This document shows positions 36,581 to 45,910 of a stretch of 64,000 nucleotides of DNA, in pieces. The translations under genes were made by a program, and so were the position numbers. Under the pieces are notes generated by a model, which made no database searches, was not told where the DNA came from, and worked only from the letters and a program-made list of their open reading frames with translations. Within the stretch, counting starts at the first letter, position 1, and every line of letters begins with the position of its first letter. Source of the DNA: G965225705 sp965225705 (lineage in GTDB: Bacteria; Pseudomonadota; Alphaproteobacteria; Caulobacterales; Maricaulaceae); NCBI GenBank assembly GCA_965225705.1, contig OZ245325.1, forward strand, positions 1,550,001-1,614,000, in the 5' to 3' direction.

Positions 36581-39061
36581 TTACAGCCCATCGACAGAAT
36601 CATCAAGATCAGGTTCCGTACCAGAAGAAGAAAGATCAACAGACCCCCCGTCCTGCGACAACCATGTGTGAAGTTCAGGAGAAAAACCGTTGACCCCACC
36701 CCTTTTTACCTCCATACGTCCAGTTCGGCTATGAGGCTCTGTCCCGGGACGAAAAGCTTCTAAAAAGGAACCTGGGGTTCCAAAGGGCACGGCCTGACCT
36801 GTCTGAACATTTATCGGTGACAAACGCACACCCGGGGGAATACGGAAAGGCAAATCAGGTTTTTGAGCCAGAGCTTTTTCCATAAACGCCTGAAAGATGG
36901 GGGCTGCAACCCTTCCCCCTGTCTCCGCATGTCCAAGAGAATGTGGCTCATCAAATCCAACATAGACCCCTACAACAAGGTCAGGGGAAAACCCCATAAA
37001 CCAGGCATCCTGATAGTCATTAGTGGTTCCTGTTTTCCCTCCCAGAGTTTTTCCAAGAGACTTCAAACGTGCACCGGTTCCCCTGTCTATCACGCCCTTC
37101 AGCATCCAGACCACCTGAAATGCTGTAACAGGATCAAGGACCTGTTCCCTTTCATCAGGCAGATCCGGTGGGTCCTGCCCCTCCCAAAAAGGAGCAGAAC
37201 AGGAAGGGCAGACAGGTTTGTTGTGGGTATAAATAGTTTTCCCCCAGCGATCCTGGATACGATCAATGACTGTCGGGACAACCCGTTTACCATTATTGAC
37301 CAGCATGGCATACGCCGCCGTCAGACGCCACAGGGTTGTCTCCCCTGCCCCCAAAGCCATAGCAGGAACAGGGAGAAGATCATCATAAATACCAAATTTC
37401 TTCCCATAGTCCACAACATGGTCAAGCCCAATATCGCTTGCAAGTCTCACCGTCATCACATTACGAGACTTTTCTAACCCCCGCCGCATAGTCGAAGGCC
37501 CATAATAGCGCTTTGAGTAATTTCTTGGGCTATAAACCTTGCCACCACTGACAAGGGTAAAGGGTGCGTCCAGAATCTTTGTAACCGGTGTATATCCCTG
37601 ATCCAGTGCCGCCGCATAAACAAAAGGTTTAAAGGCAGATCCCGGCTGACGCAAAGCCTGTGTTGCACGATTAAACTCACTTTGGCCGAAATTATACCCC
37701 CCGATAAGGGCCAAAACGCGACCTGTATGGGGATCCAGCGCCATCATAGCGCCGTTGACTTTAGGAATCTGACGTAAAGCATAGGTTTTTTGATCACCCT
37801 CTCCCAAAGCTTCCACAAGAATAACATCGCCCTTTTCAAGGACATCCTGAGGTTTTTTGGGCTTTGGACCAGGACGCCCCTTTTTTGTAATCGGTCGTGC
37901 CCATGCCATATCTTCAAAGGCCATGCGAGCTTCTGTCCCGTCAACAAAACCAAGCCTGACCCCGTCATCAGCAATGTCAAGAACAAGAGCCGTGGATAAA
38001 AAGCCTGTTGTGTTCTTTTCCTGAAAAGCTTTCAGCTCTTCCTGCCAGGAAGAGTTTCCCTGAATTCTGCCGAGAGGACCACGCCAGCCATGGCGACGAT
38101 CATAAGCCTCAAGCCCTTCACGCAGAACCCTATGTGCAAGATACTGAAGTTTCATATCCAGTGTTGAACGAACAGAAAGCCCCCCGTCATAAAGAGCCCG
38201 ATCACCATAAATCTTTTTAATGTGTCGCCGTATTTCCTCAACAAAATCTGCAGCAACTGTATAAAACTCTTCTGTAAAGCGCTCGTTGACGACCAAATCC
38301 TCAGCCTTTGCAGCCTCCGCCTGTTCCTCCGTAATATATCCATTGGCCTGCATGCGGTCCAGAGCCCAGTTTCGCCTTTCTATGGCACGGGTTTTATGGC
38401 GTACAGGGTCATAATTGTTGGGGGCTTTGGGAAGGGCCGCCAGATACGCCATCTCCGCAAAGCTCAGCTCATCCAGAGATTTATTAAAATAATTAAGGGC
38501 TGCGGCTGCAACACCATAAGAACGGTGACCAAGATAAATCTCATTGAGGTAAAGCTCTAAAATACGATCCTTGGAATAGGCCCTTTCAATACGGTAGGCC
38601 AGAACCATTTCACGAACTTTGCGTTTCAGTTTTCTTTCTCTGGAGAGAAGAAAATTCTTGGCAACCTGCTGTGTAATAGTTGATGCACCTTCCAGGCGTT
38701 CATCGTTAAGAGCATGTTTGATATTTGCCAGACTTGCCCGTGCAACACCACTCCAGGCCACGCCTTTATGTTTATAAAAGCTTTTATCTTCTACGGAAAG
38801 AAAAGCCTGAATCACAGAATCCGGAATAGCTGTCACAGGGACATAAACACGGTTCTCACGGGCAAATTCTGCAATCAGGGTTCCATCACCCGCGTGCACA
38901 CGACTCGTCACAGGGGGCTCATAGACCGCAAGCTCTTCAAAATCGGGCAGATCTTTCGTGACCCGCACAATATAAATGATGACACCGGCTGTTGCCATAA
39001 AGCCTAAAAAAAGGGCAAGAAACACACCCCATTTCAAAACAGACAGAAGTTTAGATATCAT
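36581..39061 (-). CDS. mrcA: Penicillin-binding protein 1A
   Basis: This bifunctional peptidoglycan synthase of 826 residues starts at ATG 39061; an upstream TTG frame is rejected. One membrane anchor (about 8-35) precedes the GT51 glycosyltransferase domain (VEDKSFYKHKGVAWSGV, GASTITQQVAKNFLLS, LELYLNEIYLG), an OB-like insert, and the transpeptidase domain with the active serine in PGSAFKPFVYAAALD, SRN and KTGTTNDYQDAWF. It lies upstream of prfB, a typical alphaproteobacterial arrangement. Confidence 0.96.
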   Translation of the reverse strand: MISKLLSVLKWGVFLALFLGFMATAGVIIYIVRVTKDLPDFEELAVYEPPVTSRVHAGDGTLIAEFARENRVYVPVTAIPDSVIQAFLSVEDKSFYKHKGVAWSGVARASLANIKHALNDERLEGASTITQQVAKNFLLSRERKLKRKVREMVLAYRIERAYSKDRILELYLNEIYLGHRSYGVAAAALNYFNKSLDELSFAEMAYLAALPKAPNNYDPVRHKTRAIERRNWALDRMQANGYITEEQAEAAKAEDLVVNERFTEEFYTVAADFVEEIRRHIKKIYGDRALYDGGLSVRSTLDMKLQYLAHRVLREGLEAYDRRHGWRGPLGRIQGNSSWQEELKAFQEKNTTGFLSTALVLDIADDGVRLGFVDGTEARMAFEDMAWARPITKKGRPGPKPKKPQDVLEKGDVILVEALGEGDQKTYALRQIPKVNGAMMALDPHTGRVLALIGGYNFGQSEFNRATQALRQPGSAFKPFVYAAALDQGYTPVTKILDAPFTLVSGGKVYSPRNYSKRYYGPSTMRRGLEKSRNVMTVRLASDIGLDHVVDYGKKFGIYDDLLPVPAMALGAGETTLWRLTAAYAMLVNNGKRVVPTVIDRIQDRWGKTIYTHNKPVCPSCSAPFWEGQDPPDLPDEREQVLDPVTAFQVVWMLKGVIDRGTGARLKSLGKTLGGKTGTTNDYQDAWFMGFSPDLVVGVYVGFDEPHSLGHAETGGRVAAPIFQAFMEKALAQKPDLPFRIPPGVRLSPINVQTGQAVPFGTPGSFLEAFRPGTEPHSRTGRMEVKRGGVNGFSPELHTWLSQDGGSVDLSSSGTEPDLDDSVDGL

Positions 39062-39225
39062 ACCGGCCACACAGTTTAGATAAAAACAATGTCTCTCTCC
39101 TGAACACAAAAGCCTGTCTTCATGGCAAGCCCCTCTTAAGATACATTACTTTTAAAATTATGAAAAAGCATGAGAAGATATAAAGGAGACCTTCTCTTTC
39201 TTCTAAAAAAGAAATTCTTTAGTAT

Positions 39226-40050
39226 CTATGGATCCTCCGGATCGTCATAGATCTCCCCTTCCCCGGGAAAACGGCGTTCCCGCACATCTTTAGTATACGC
39301 TTCAAGAGCAGTTTCAATCATGGCTTTTCCCTGAGCATAACGGCGCACAAAACGTGGTGTATGGTCAAAAAAGCCTAACATATCTGGTAAGACAAGAATT
39401 TGACCATCACAGGCAGAAGACGCCCCGATACCAATAGTTGGTATGCTTACAGCCTTTGTAACAGAGGCAGCCAAAGCCTCATAAACTCCCTCAATGACAA
39501 GGGAAAAAGCCCCTGCGCCTTCGACAGCACGTGCCGTTTGCATAAGAGCATGGCGCTCTTTATCATAGCGCCCCTGAACCTTAAACCCCCCCATGGTATG
39601 AACAGACTGTGGGCGCAGTCCCACATGGCCCATCACAGGTATCCCCCGCTCTGTTAAAAACTCCACAATAGGGGAAGCATAAGCTCCTGTTTCCAGTTTG
39701 ACCGCCTGACAGCCTGTCTCCCCCATTATTCTGGATGCTGTTTCAAAAGCCTGCTTTGCTCCCTTCTCATAGGATCCAAAAGGCAAATCTACAACAACAA
39801 AGGCACGGTCTGAGCCGCGCATGACAGCTTTGGTATGGAGGATCATCATATCCACTGTCACACCTAAGGTTGATGGCATACCATGAACAACCATGCCGAC
39901 AGAATCTCCCACCAAAAGTACATCACAATAAGGATCTGCAAGACCCGCCATCATAGCATCATAGGCTGTCAGACAAACAAGGGGCTTTTCTCCCTTATGT
40001 TTTTGGATATCATGTACCGTCAAACGGGTTTGATGAGATTTTGGTGCCAT
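39226..40050 (-). CDS. panB: 3-methyl-2-oxobutanoate hydroxymethyltransferase
   Basis: PanB makes ketopantoate for pantothenate and CoA. The start at 40050 (AAGGG upstream) gives 274 residues; a TTG-started longer frame is rejected. Signatures include TAYDAMMAGLAD, GDSVGMVVHG, VKLETG, GHVGLRPQSVHTMGG and the catalytic glutamate in LVIEGV. panC is not next to it. Confidence 0.96.
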   Translation of the reverse strand: MAPKSHQTRLTVHDIQKHKGEKPLVCLTAYDAMMAGLADPYCDVLLVGDSVGMVVHGMPSTLGVTVDMMILHTKAVMRGSDRAFVVVDLPFGSYEKGAKQAFETASRIMGETGCQAVKLETGAYASPIVEFLTERGIPVMGHVGLRPQSVHTMGGFKVQGRYDKERHALMQTARAVEGAGAFSLVIEGVYEALAASVTKAVSIPTIGIGASSACDGQILVLPDMLGFFDHTPRFVRRYAQGKAMIETALEAYTKDVRERRFPGEGEIYDDPEDP

Positions 40051-40451
40051 AAAGCTGCCCTTTAACCACAAAAACCTTTAGCATATTGTCCCACACATGC
40101 ATAGGTTTCGTCAATCCAAAGTTTTTTAATATAAAGATAAACAAAGCTATGGCATAAAAAATATCCTCTTTTAAAATAGCAAAAAAAGCTGTCTGCCCGG
40201 AGAAGAGAGGAAAAGCCACACACTCACCACCCCTTCCCACACATGTAATATGAGAATAGGGAGTTTTACAAAACAAAATCCGCAAAAAGGCATATCTCCA
40301 CGATGACACATCAGACACAGAAAGGTCTGCAGGATAGGGATCTGTCACCCCTTCCTTTTTGCAGGCTGAAAAATAAAATCTGGCCTTTCTAAAATAAGAA
40401 AGCACAACAGCACTGGATTTTAAGACATATAAAGTATAGACTGGCTTTGTT
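40051..40451. other. Intergenic region between panB and the TPP riboswitch
   Basis: About 400 bp separate the divergent panB and thiC. I see no supported gene. A 131-codon minus frame covers much of it but overlaps panB, has no ribosome-binding site and no recognisable content. The promoters of both genes should lie here. Confidence 0.45.
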
Positions 40452-40567
40452 TCTGAGGGGTGTACCTTCTTTATGTGAAGCGTACTGAGATGGCTTTAAG
40501 GGTGTAGTCACACTCATCATGGCCGAACCCTTTGAACCTGATACGGATCATGCCGGCGAAGGGACAG
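40452..40567 (+). promoter_or_regulatory. TPP riboswitch (THI element) upstream of thiC
   Basis: The core elements are present in order: GAGGGGTGTACC, then GTACTGAGATGGC, then ACCCTTTGAACCTGAT, then GGATCATGCCGGCGAAGGGA. This is the thiamine pyrophosphate aptamer. It lies about 115 bp before the thiC ATG, so thiamine pyrophosphate should turn off thiC, probably at translation or by transcription termination. Confidence 0.93.
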
Positions 40568-40684
40568 GGACCATGAAAGGGAAGGTCATGAGGAAGAAAC
40601 GCCCATACCACACCTCATCCCAAAATTCCTTATCCTTCGAAGAGCATACCCGCCACCATCAGAGCCAAGGAGAAGGATCAAAGC

Positions 40685-42436
40685 ATGCCCCAAACCCCTG
40701 AAAAACATACCCCAGACCTACATGTTTCGACACAATCAAAGGTCTCAAAAAAAATATATCGCCATCCGGAGCAGGCTCCTGATCTTGCAGTGCCTGCACG
40801 GCGTATCAGCTTATCTGACCCCCATATTCCCTTCTTTTGTGTTTATGATACCTCGGGGGCCTACACGGACGAACATGCCAAAATTGATCTTTCAAAAGGT
40901 TTACCACGTTTTCGGGAAGCATGGCTTAGGGAGCGCGCTGTCACAGAGAGCTATCATGGGCGGGCTATAAAACCTGAAGATGATGGGGTCAGGCATGCTG
41001 GCAAAACCCCGGATGCTTTTCCTGTTTATAATGCCCCATGGCGGGGGCTTGAGAACAAACTTCTCACCCAGTTAGAATGTGCCCGCGCCGGCCTTATCAC
41101 AAAAGAAATGGTGTATGTTGCTGAACGTGAAAATATCAGCCGGCGCCAGGCCAGAGATATGGCCCTGGCCTCAGGGCGTGAGGATCTCCCGCACCTTCCC
41201 CTGATAACACCGGATTTTGTACGTGAGAAACTGGCGGCGGGGCATGCAATTATTCCTGCCAATATTAATCACCCTGAAACAGAGCCCATGATTATCGGGC
41301 GTGATTTTCATGTGAAAATTAATGCGAATATCGGGGCCTCTGCTGTCACCTCCTCCATTGAAGAAGAAGTTGAAAAAATGGTCTGGGCACTGCGCTGGGG
41401 GGCAGACACTATTATGGATCTCTCCACAGGGCGCAATATTCACACCCTGCGTGAATGGATCTTACGTAACTGCCCCGCCCCCCTTGGGACGGTCCCCATT
41501 TATCAGGCTCTGGAGAAAGTGCAGGGTGATGTAAACAGGCTGGACTGGGAGGTCTATAAAGATACACTCATAGAACAATGCGAACAGGGCGTGGATTATT
41601 TCACTATCCATGCAGGGGTACGCCGCGAATTTGTACCCTTAGCAACCAGGCGGGTCACGGGAATTGTCTCCCGCGGGGGGTCTATCATGGCGCAATGGTG
41701 CAAACTTAAAGGCCAGGAAAACTTTCTCTATGAGCGCTTTGAAGAGATTTGTGATCTTTTACGCCGTTACGATGTTTCTTTTTCCTTAGGTGATGGTTTA
41801 CGCCCCGGCTCTACAGCTGATGCCAATGATAGCGCCCAGTTTGCAGAACTTGAAACTTTAGGTGAACTGACACAGAGGGCCTGGAGTAAGGGCTGTCAGG
41901 TCATGGTCGAGGGGCCGGGCCATGTGCCTATGAATAAAATCCAGGAAAATATGGACAAACAGGCCCGGTTTTGTCATGGCGCACCCTTTTATACCTTAGG
42001 CCCTCTTGTGACGGATATTGCCCCGGGCTACGATCATATCACAAGCGGTATAGGGGCTGCGATGATTGGCTGGTTTGGGACGGCTATGCTGTGTTATGTC
42101 ACACCCAAAGAACATTTAGGTCTTCCCAATAGAGAAGACGTCAAACAGGGTGTTATTACCTATAAAATTGCAGCTCATGCTGCTGATCTTGCGAAAGGCT
42201 TACCGGGGGCGCATGCACGCGATGACGCTTTGTCCAAAGCCCGTTTTGAATTCCGCTGGCATGATCAGTTTAACCTTTCTCTGGATGCGGAAACGGCCCG
42301 TGCCTATCATGACGAAACTCTCCCCAAAGAAGCGCAAAAATCAGCCCGGTATTGCTCTATGTGTGGACCAGGTTTTTGTGCGATGCGTATCAGTCAGGAT
42401 ATTGATGAAGGGGAAGCAGAACCCCATGCTGCGTGA
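40685..42436 (+). CDS. thiC: Phosphomethylpyrimidine synthase
   Basis: ThiC converts aminoimidazole ribotide to hydroxymethylpyrimidine phosphate by radical SAM chemistry. The 583-residue protein starts at ATG 40685 after AAGGA. It ends with the unusual C-terminal cluster motif CSMCGPGFC (Cx2Cx4C), which marks the family. The conserved central stretches ANINHPETEPMIIGRDF and DGLRPGSTADANDSAQ are intact. No other thi gene is in the window; it lies under the TPP riboswitch. Confidence 0.97.
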   Translation: MPQTPEKHTPDLHVSTQSKVSKKIYRHPEQAPDLAVPARRISLSDPHIPFFCVYDTSGAYTDEHAKIDLSKGLPRFREAWLRERAVTESYHGRAIKPEDDGVRHAGKTPDAFPVYNAPWRGLENKLLTQLECARAGLITKEMVYVAERENISRRQARDMALASGREDLPHLPLITPDFVREKLAAGHAIIPANINHPETEPMIIGRDFHVKINANIGASAVTSSIEEEVEKMVWALRWGADTIMDLSTGRNIHTLREWILRNCPAPLGTVPIYQALEKVQGDVNRLDWEVYKDTLIEQCEQGVDYFTIHAGVRREFVPLATRRVTGIVSRGGSIMAQWCKLKGQENFLYERFEEICDLLRRYDVSFSLGDGLRPGSTADANDSAQFAELETLGELTQRAWSKGCQVMVEGPGHVPMNKIQENMDKQARFCHGAPFYTLGPLVTDIAPGYDHITSGIGAAMIGWFGTAMLCYVTPKEHLGLPNREDVKQGVITYKIAAHAADLAKGLPGAHARDDALSKARFEFRWHDQFNLSLDAETARAYHDETLPKEAQKSARYCSMCGPGFCAMRISQDIDEGEAEPHAA

Positions 42437-42505
42437 AATTGAGAGACCCTTTTTCCCATAACCTTATTGTCTTACATAAGAAAGAGGTTTCATTTTAAGT
42501 ACTAC

Positions 42506-42530
42506 AAACCCTGCGCTCTGGCGCAGGTTT
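42506..42530 (+). terminator. Terminator after thiC
   Basis: CCTGCGC (42510-42516) pairs with GCGCAGG (42521-42527) around a 4-nt loop, extended by AAAC/GTTT with a one-base bulge, and followed by TTTCTTCCC. It is 73 nt past the thiC stop. Confidence 0.65.
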
Positions 42531-42664
42531 CTTCCCTCTCACGCCTTCGAAAGTGAGCGATAAGCGACCACTCCACAGTCTTATAATCTCTTATTCCTGC
42601 TATGTGGTATGTCTTTCTCCAAACTTTTTTCTTTCCTTAATTTTTGAAAAATGTCAGGATTAAA

Positions 42665-42701
42665 TTTTTTAATAAAAGCAACAAAATGTTGTATTAAAAA
42701 A
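42665..42701. promoter_or_regulatory. Two-part inverted repeat upstream of the MFS gene
   Basis: Outer arms TTTTTTAATA and TATTAAAAAA and inner arms CAACA and TGTTG pair around an AAA loop, with AAAG unpaired on the left side. It lies 26 bp before the MFS start. It could be an operator or a cruciform-prone promoter element. Confidence 0.4.
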
Positions 42702-42727
42702 CCTTTGATCGCTTTAGGGTGACGTCT

Positions 42728-43942
42728 ATGTCCTCAAAAATAAAACTGGTCCTTTTGCTGGCAAGCCTAACAGCTCTCACCCCTTTTTCTATTGATGTGT
42801 ATTTGCCAGCCCTTCCTGTTATTGCAGAAGATTTTCAGGCAGGCATTCACACGCTTGAACTGGCCCTTGGGATTTTTCTGATAGGGATTGCACTGGGGCA
42901 ATTATTCGGGGGCGCTCTGTCAGACAGATTTGGTCGCAGACCTGTCGCTTTAACTGGTTTGAGTATTTATATCCTTGCAACTCTTCTTCTGACTGTTACG
43001 CGCCATGTTGAATTTTTTCTTATTTTAAGATTAGTTCAGGCTTTCGGAGGCGGCTTCTCCGTTGTGACCACCATGGCTATCATTCGGGATCGCTATCACG
43101 GCGTAGAGGCTGCGAAACTTTTTGCCCTTATGGGGGTCATTACTATGATAGCGCCCCTGACAGCCCCGGGCATTGGTGCTTTTTTACTCTCTTCCTTTGG
43201 GTGGCGTTTTATTTTTGGCTTTCTGGTTCTTTATGCAGTTTTCTTGCTTATCCTGCTTTTTACCTTTCTCCCGGAAACCAGAGAAAAGGACGTGCCATCT
43301 GCTCAAAAAGAGCCCATTTTTAAAGAAATTTTTCAACGTTATAAAACTGTCTTTTCGCTCAGAAAAGCTGTAGGCTTTATTCTGTGCCAGGCTTTTTGCA
43401 TGGGCTCTATGTTTGTCTTTCTTACAGAATCTTCTTTTGTATATATCACGCTCTACCAGGTTACACCCCAGACTTATGCCATTCTCTTTGCGGGTAATAT
43501 GTTGACCATGATGGCGTTTAACAGACTAACCTCCTGGCTTTTAAACAGGCATCCCCCCCTTAAAATCCTTAGCCTTGGCCTGATGGTCCAGTTTTCTGCA
43601 ACGGGCCTTCTTTTGCTGTTGACCGTGATTTTTGAGCAGCCACCTCTTCCTGTTTGTCTTGGTCTTATTATGCTCTCCGTAGGGTCTTTAGGCCTTATCA
43701 CCCCTAATATCATGGCGTGCTATATGGAATTTTTTCCTAAAACCGGAGGAACAGCGAATGCCGTTATGGGAACGGCTCAATTCGTCACAGGTGCTGGCCT
43801 CGGCATTTTGGTGTCCTTTCTCCATAACGGAACCCTCTTTCCCATGACAGGCATGATGTTTTTTTGCACAGGCTTTGGAATTCTTCTCTTTCTTCTGACA
43901 ACGAAACCTTATGATACACAAGATCAGGCCACTCAGACTTAA
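42728..43942 (+). CDS. MFS drug efflux pump, Bcr/CflA family
   Basis: The 404-residue protein has about 12 membrane segments and the DHA1-family motifs: PFSIDVYLPALPVIAEDF in TM1, GQLFGGALSDRFGRRPVAL (motif A) and the antiporter-type SFGWRFIFGF. Bcr/CflA pumps export bicyclomycin, chloramphenicol or sulphonamides by proton antiport; the substrate here is not determined. I start at ATG 42728 with AGGGTG upstream; an in-frame GTG lies 9 bp before. Confidence 0.9.
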   Translation: MSSKIKLVLLLASLTALTPFSIDVYLPALPVIAEDFQAGIHTLELALGIFLIGIALGQLFGGALSDRFGRRPVALTGLSIYILATLLLTVTRHVEFFLILRLVQAFGGGFSVVTTMAIIRDRYHGVEAAKLFALMGVITMIAPLTAPGIGAFLLSSFGWRFIFGFLVLYAVFLLILLFTFLPETREKDVPSAQKEPIFKEIFQRYKTVFSLRKAVGFILCQAFCMGSMFVFLTESSFVYITLYQVTPQTYAILFAGNMLTMMAFNRLTSWLLNRHPPLKILSLGLMVQFSATGLLLLLTVIFEQPPLPVCLGLIMLSVGSLGLITPNIMACYMEFFPKTGGTANAVMGTAQFVTGAGLGILVSFLHNGTLFPMTGMMFFCTGFGILLFLLTTKPYDTQDQATQT

Positions 43943-43988
43943 GAGGTAAAACTATTTTCTTAATGAGAGAGAGGGCCCGTATTATTCC

Positions 43989-44009
43989 TTTTTTCATGTC
44001 ATGAAAAAA
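43989..44009. terminator. AT-rich inverted repeat between convergent MFS and mlaC genes
   Basis: TTTTTTCATG and CATGAAAAAA face each other around a single T in the 86-bp convergent gap. The A and T tracts on both sides would suit a weak two-way terminator, but the GC content of the stem is very low. Confidence 0.35.
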
Positions 44010-44028
44010 ATCCTCGTAAGCAAACCGT

Positions 44029-44646
44029 TTACTGAGCCAGTTTTTCTCTCAACACATCAATGGCCGCCTGAACACGCCCGCCATGATCACCAATAATGGC
44101 TGTAATCTGATCACGCTGAGCCTGAGCAAGCCAGACGCCTTTCACCTCAACATCAACCACTTTAAAGGTTTCAGATCTTTTAAGAAGCCGCCAGTTCACA
44201 ATGAGAGGATCTCCACTTTTCAGACCAAGAATTTCTGTCTGCACAATTATATCTCCTGGATTACGCATCAGGGAACCCGTCACGCGGAGATCCTGGCCAC
44301 TATACCGACCAAGCTCTGATTCATACGTGCTGACAGCATATTCATAAAAAAGGTTTGAAAAAACTTTATAATCTTCAGGGGAAACCGCCCGCGCATAACG
44401 CCCAAGAACAAAGCGTGTTATCACCGGCACATTGACCAGTTTGTCTATCCTCGCCCTGAAAATTTTTTTCTTTTCCTGAAGAGGAAGTGCCTGATCACGA
44501 AGAACCTGAAGAACCTGACTGGCTTCTGATTGCACAAAGTTTTCAGCTCCTCTCTGAGAGGAGGAAACCTGAGCAGACATTGTTTGTGCAAAAGCCGGAG
44601 GACAAACAGAAAAAATAACAAGTAAGAAATAAGAAATATATCGCAT
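44029..44646 (-). CDS. mlaC: MlaC/Ttg2D family phospholipid-binding periplasmic protein
   Basis: The ATG at 44646 starts a signal peptide (cleavage about after PPAFA), so an in-frame GTG 60 bp upstream is rejected. The mature 185-residue protein has the MlaC fold with FARAV-like RYARAVSPEDYKVFSNLFYEY and YESELGRYSGQDLRVTGS segments. MlaC carries phospholipids between the MlaA outer-membrane complex and the inner-membrane MlaFEDB transporter. It is 239 bp downstream of mlaA on the same strand; the ABC components are not here. Confidence 0.88.
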   Translation of the reverse strand: MRYISYFLLVIFSVCPPAFAQTMSAQVSSSQRGAENFVQSEASQVLQVLRDQALPLQEKKKIFRARIDKLVNVPVITRFVLGRYARAVSPEDYKVFSNLFYEYAVSTYESELGRYSGQDLRVTGSLMRNPGDIIVQTEILGLKSGDPLIVNWRLLKRSETFKVVDVEVKGVWLAQAQRDQITAIIGDHGGRVQAAIDVLREKLAQ

Positions 44647-44885
44647 AACAGGAACACCTAATCCTTTATTCTTTGAAGTCTTTATAGATCGGTACAAGAT
44701 GAACACGCCATGTACGATCCTGGTTCTCTATGATTTAACATGAAACTCACCCCTCTTATTTTCAGGATTTTAAATATATGATTAAGGTGAGCCTCTGCAA
44801 AATAGTTATGCCTCATCAGGTAACAATAATATACTAAAGCAAGGAGAAAAAACACCCCCGGAGAGAGATAACCTTAGACAGGATT

Positions 44886-45656
44886 TTAGCTTTCCTCTGG
44901 CAGAAAGTTAAAATCAGGAAGGTTTTCCGGCAACAGATTGAAGTCAGGTTGATTTTTACTGACATTAGGGTTTGCATTGGTAATTTGCCTTTGCCTTATC
45001 TGGTAATAAAGGCTTCGTGTCTGGGCATATTCATCAAGGGCGGTGCGCCTCAAAGTTTCAATAGCTTCAAGGTTCCTCTCCCTTGCTGTCAACCCTGCAA
45101 GAACGGGGCGCCCCCAAAAAACATAACTCTCACCATCATAGTCTGCATAAGAAAGTGGGTGCATCTGAACATCCGCAAAACGTCCTGCAAAATCCCGTAT
45201 ATTGCTGGGTCCAAAAACAGGAAGGACAAGGTAGGGTCCTGCAGAAACACCGTACACTGCGAGAGTTTGTCCAAAATCTTCACGGTGATAGGGAAATCCT
45301 TCAAGCTTCGCAACATCAATAAAGCCAAACAGACCCCATATGGAATTCACACCAAAGCGATAAACTGACCGGCCAGCATTGCGCCACTCCCCCTGCAGGA
45401 GACTATTCGCAAAATTAACAGGCTCACGAAGATTATGAAGAAAATTACCTATCCCTGTACGAACAGGGGGAGGTGTTATCTTACGATAGGCTTTTGCAGC
45501 AGGTTCCAGAACAACCTTATCAACACCCTTGTTAAAGGCAAAAACCTTACGGTTGAGCCCTTCAAAAGGATCATAGACTTCTTTTTCCCTGTCTGTTGTT
45601 GCACATGCAGAAATACAAACTAAAAGCACCAGACAGGCAAGACGTAAGGATGACAT
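44886..45656 (-). CDS. mlaA: MlaA (VacJ) outer-membrane lipoprotein
   Basis: A lipoprotein signal ends at Cys18 (ISAC), then YDPFEGLNRKVFAFNKGVD starts the MlaA domain. Later signatures are FLHNLREPVNFANSLLQG, RFGVNSIWGLFGFIDVA, GFPYHREDFGQTLAVYGV and GPYLVLPVFGPS. MlaA extracts misplaced phospholipids from the outer leaflet and hands them to MlaC. At 256 residues it ends with a short tandem repeat (PDFNLLPENLPDFNFLPEES). The ATG has a strong AAGGAG site. Confidence 0.94.
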   Translation of the reverse strand: MSSLRLACLVLLVCISACATTDREKEVYDPFEGLNRKVFAFNKGVDKVVLEPAAKAYRKITPPPVRTGIGNFLHNLREPVNFANSLLQGEWRNAGRSVYRFGVNSIWGLFGFIDVAKLEGFPYHREDFGQTLAVYGVSAGPYLVLPVFGPSNIRDFAGRFADVQMHPLSYADYDGESYVFWGRPVLAGLTARERNLEAIETLRRTALDEYAQTRSLYYQIRQRQITNANPNVSKNQPDFNLLPENLPDFNFLPEES

Positions 45657-45910
45657 AAAGCTTTCTCCTTAACCAGACACTCAGACTTTATCTGAGAGAC
45701 AAAACTCACAAGGCATATAAAAGCACAGCGCTCATATACCCCTTCACACTAACAAAATCAAAACAAACCTTCAATTCGTTTTCAGGTTTAGGAAAATACA
45801 TAGGACATTGTTGATACTTTTCAAGGTATTTTTCCTGGCTTATAAAAACATCAAAAGGCCACGTATCATCGTCTCCTTATATCGCGTGGCAAAGATGGAG
45901 ATCTCATCCC

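Noticed and set aside
40519..40701. 60-codon open frame just before thiC
   Set aside because: Its start lies inside the conserved TPP riboswitch core and the rest has no coding character.
44811..44822. CTGATGAG on the minus strand, like a hammerhead ribozyme core
   Set aside because: The required GAAA segment and flanking stems are absent.
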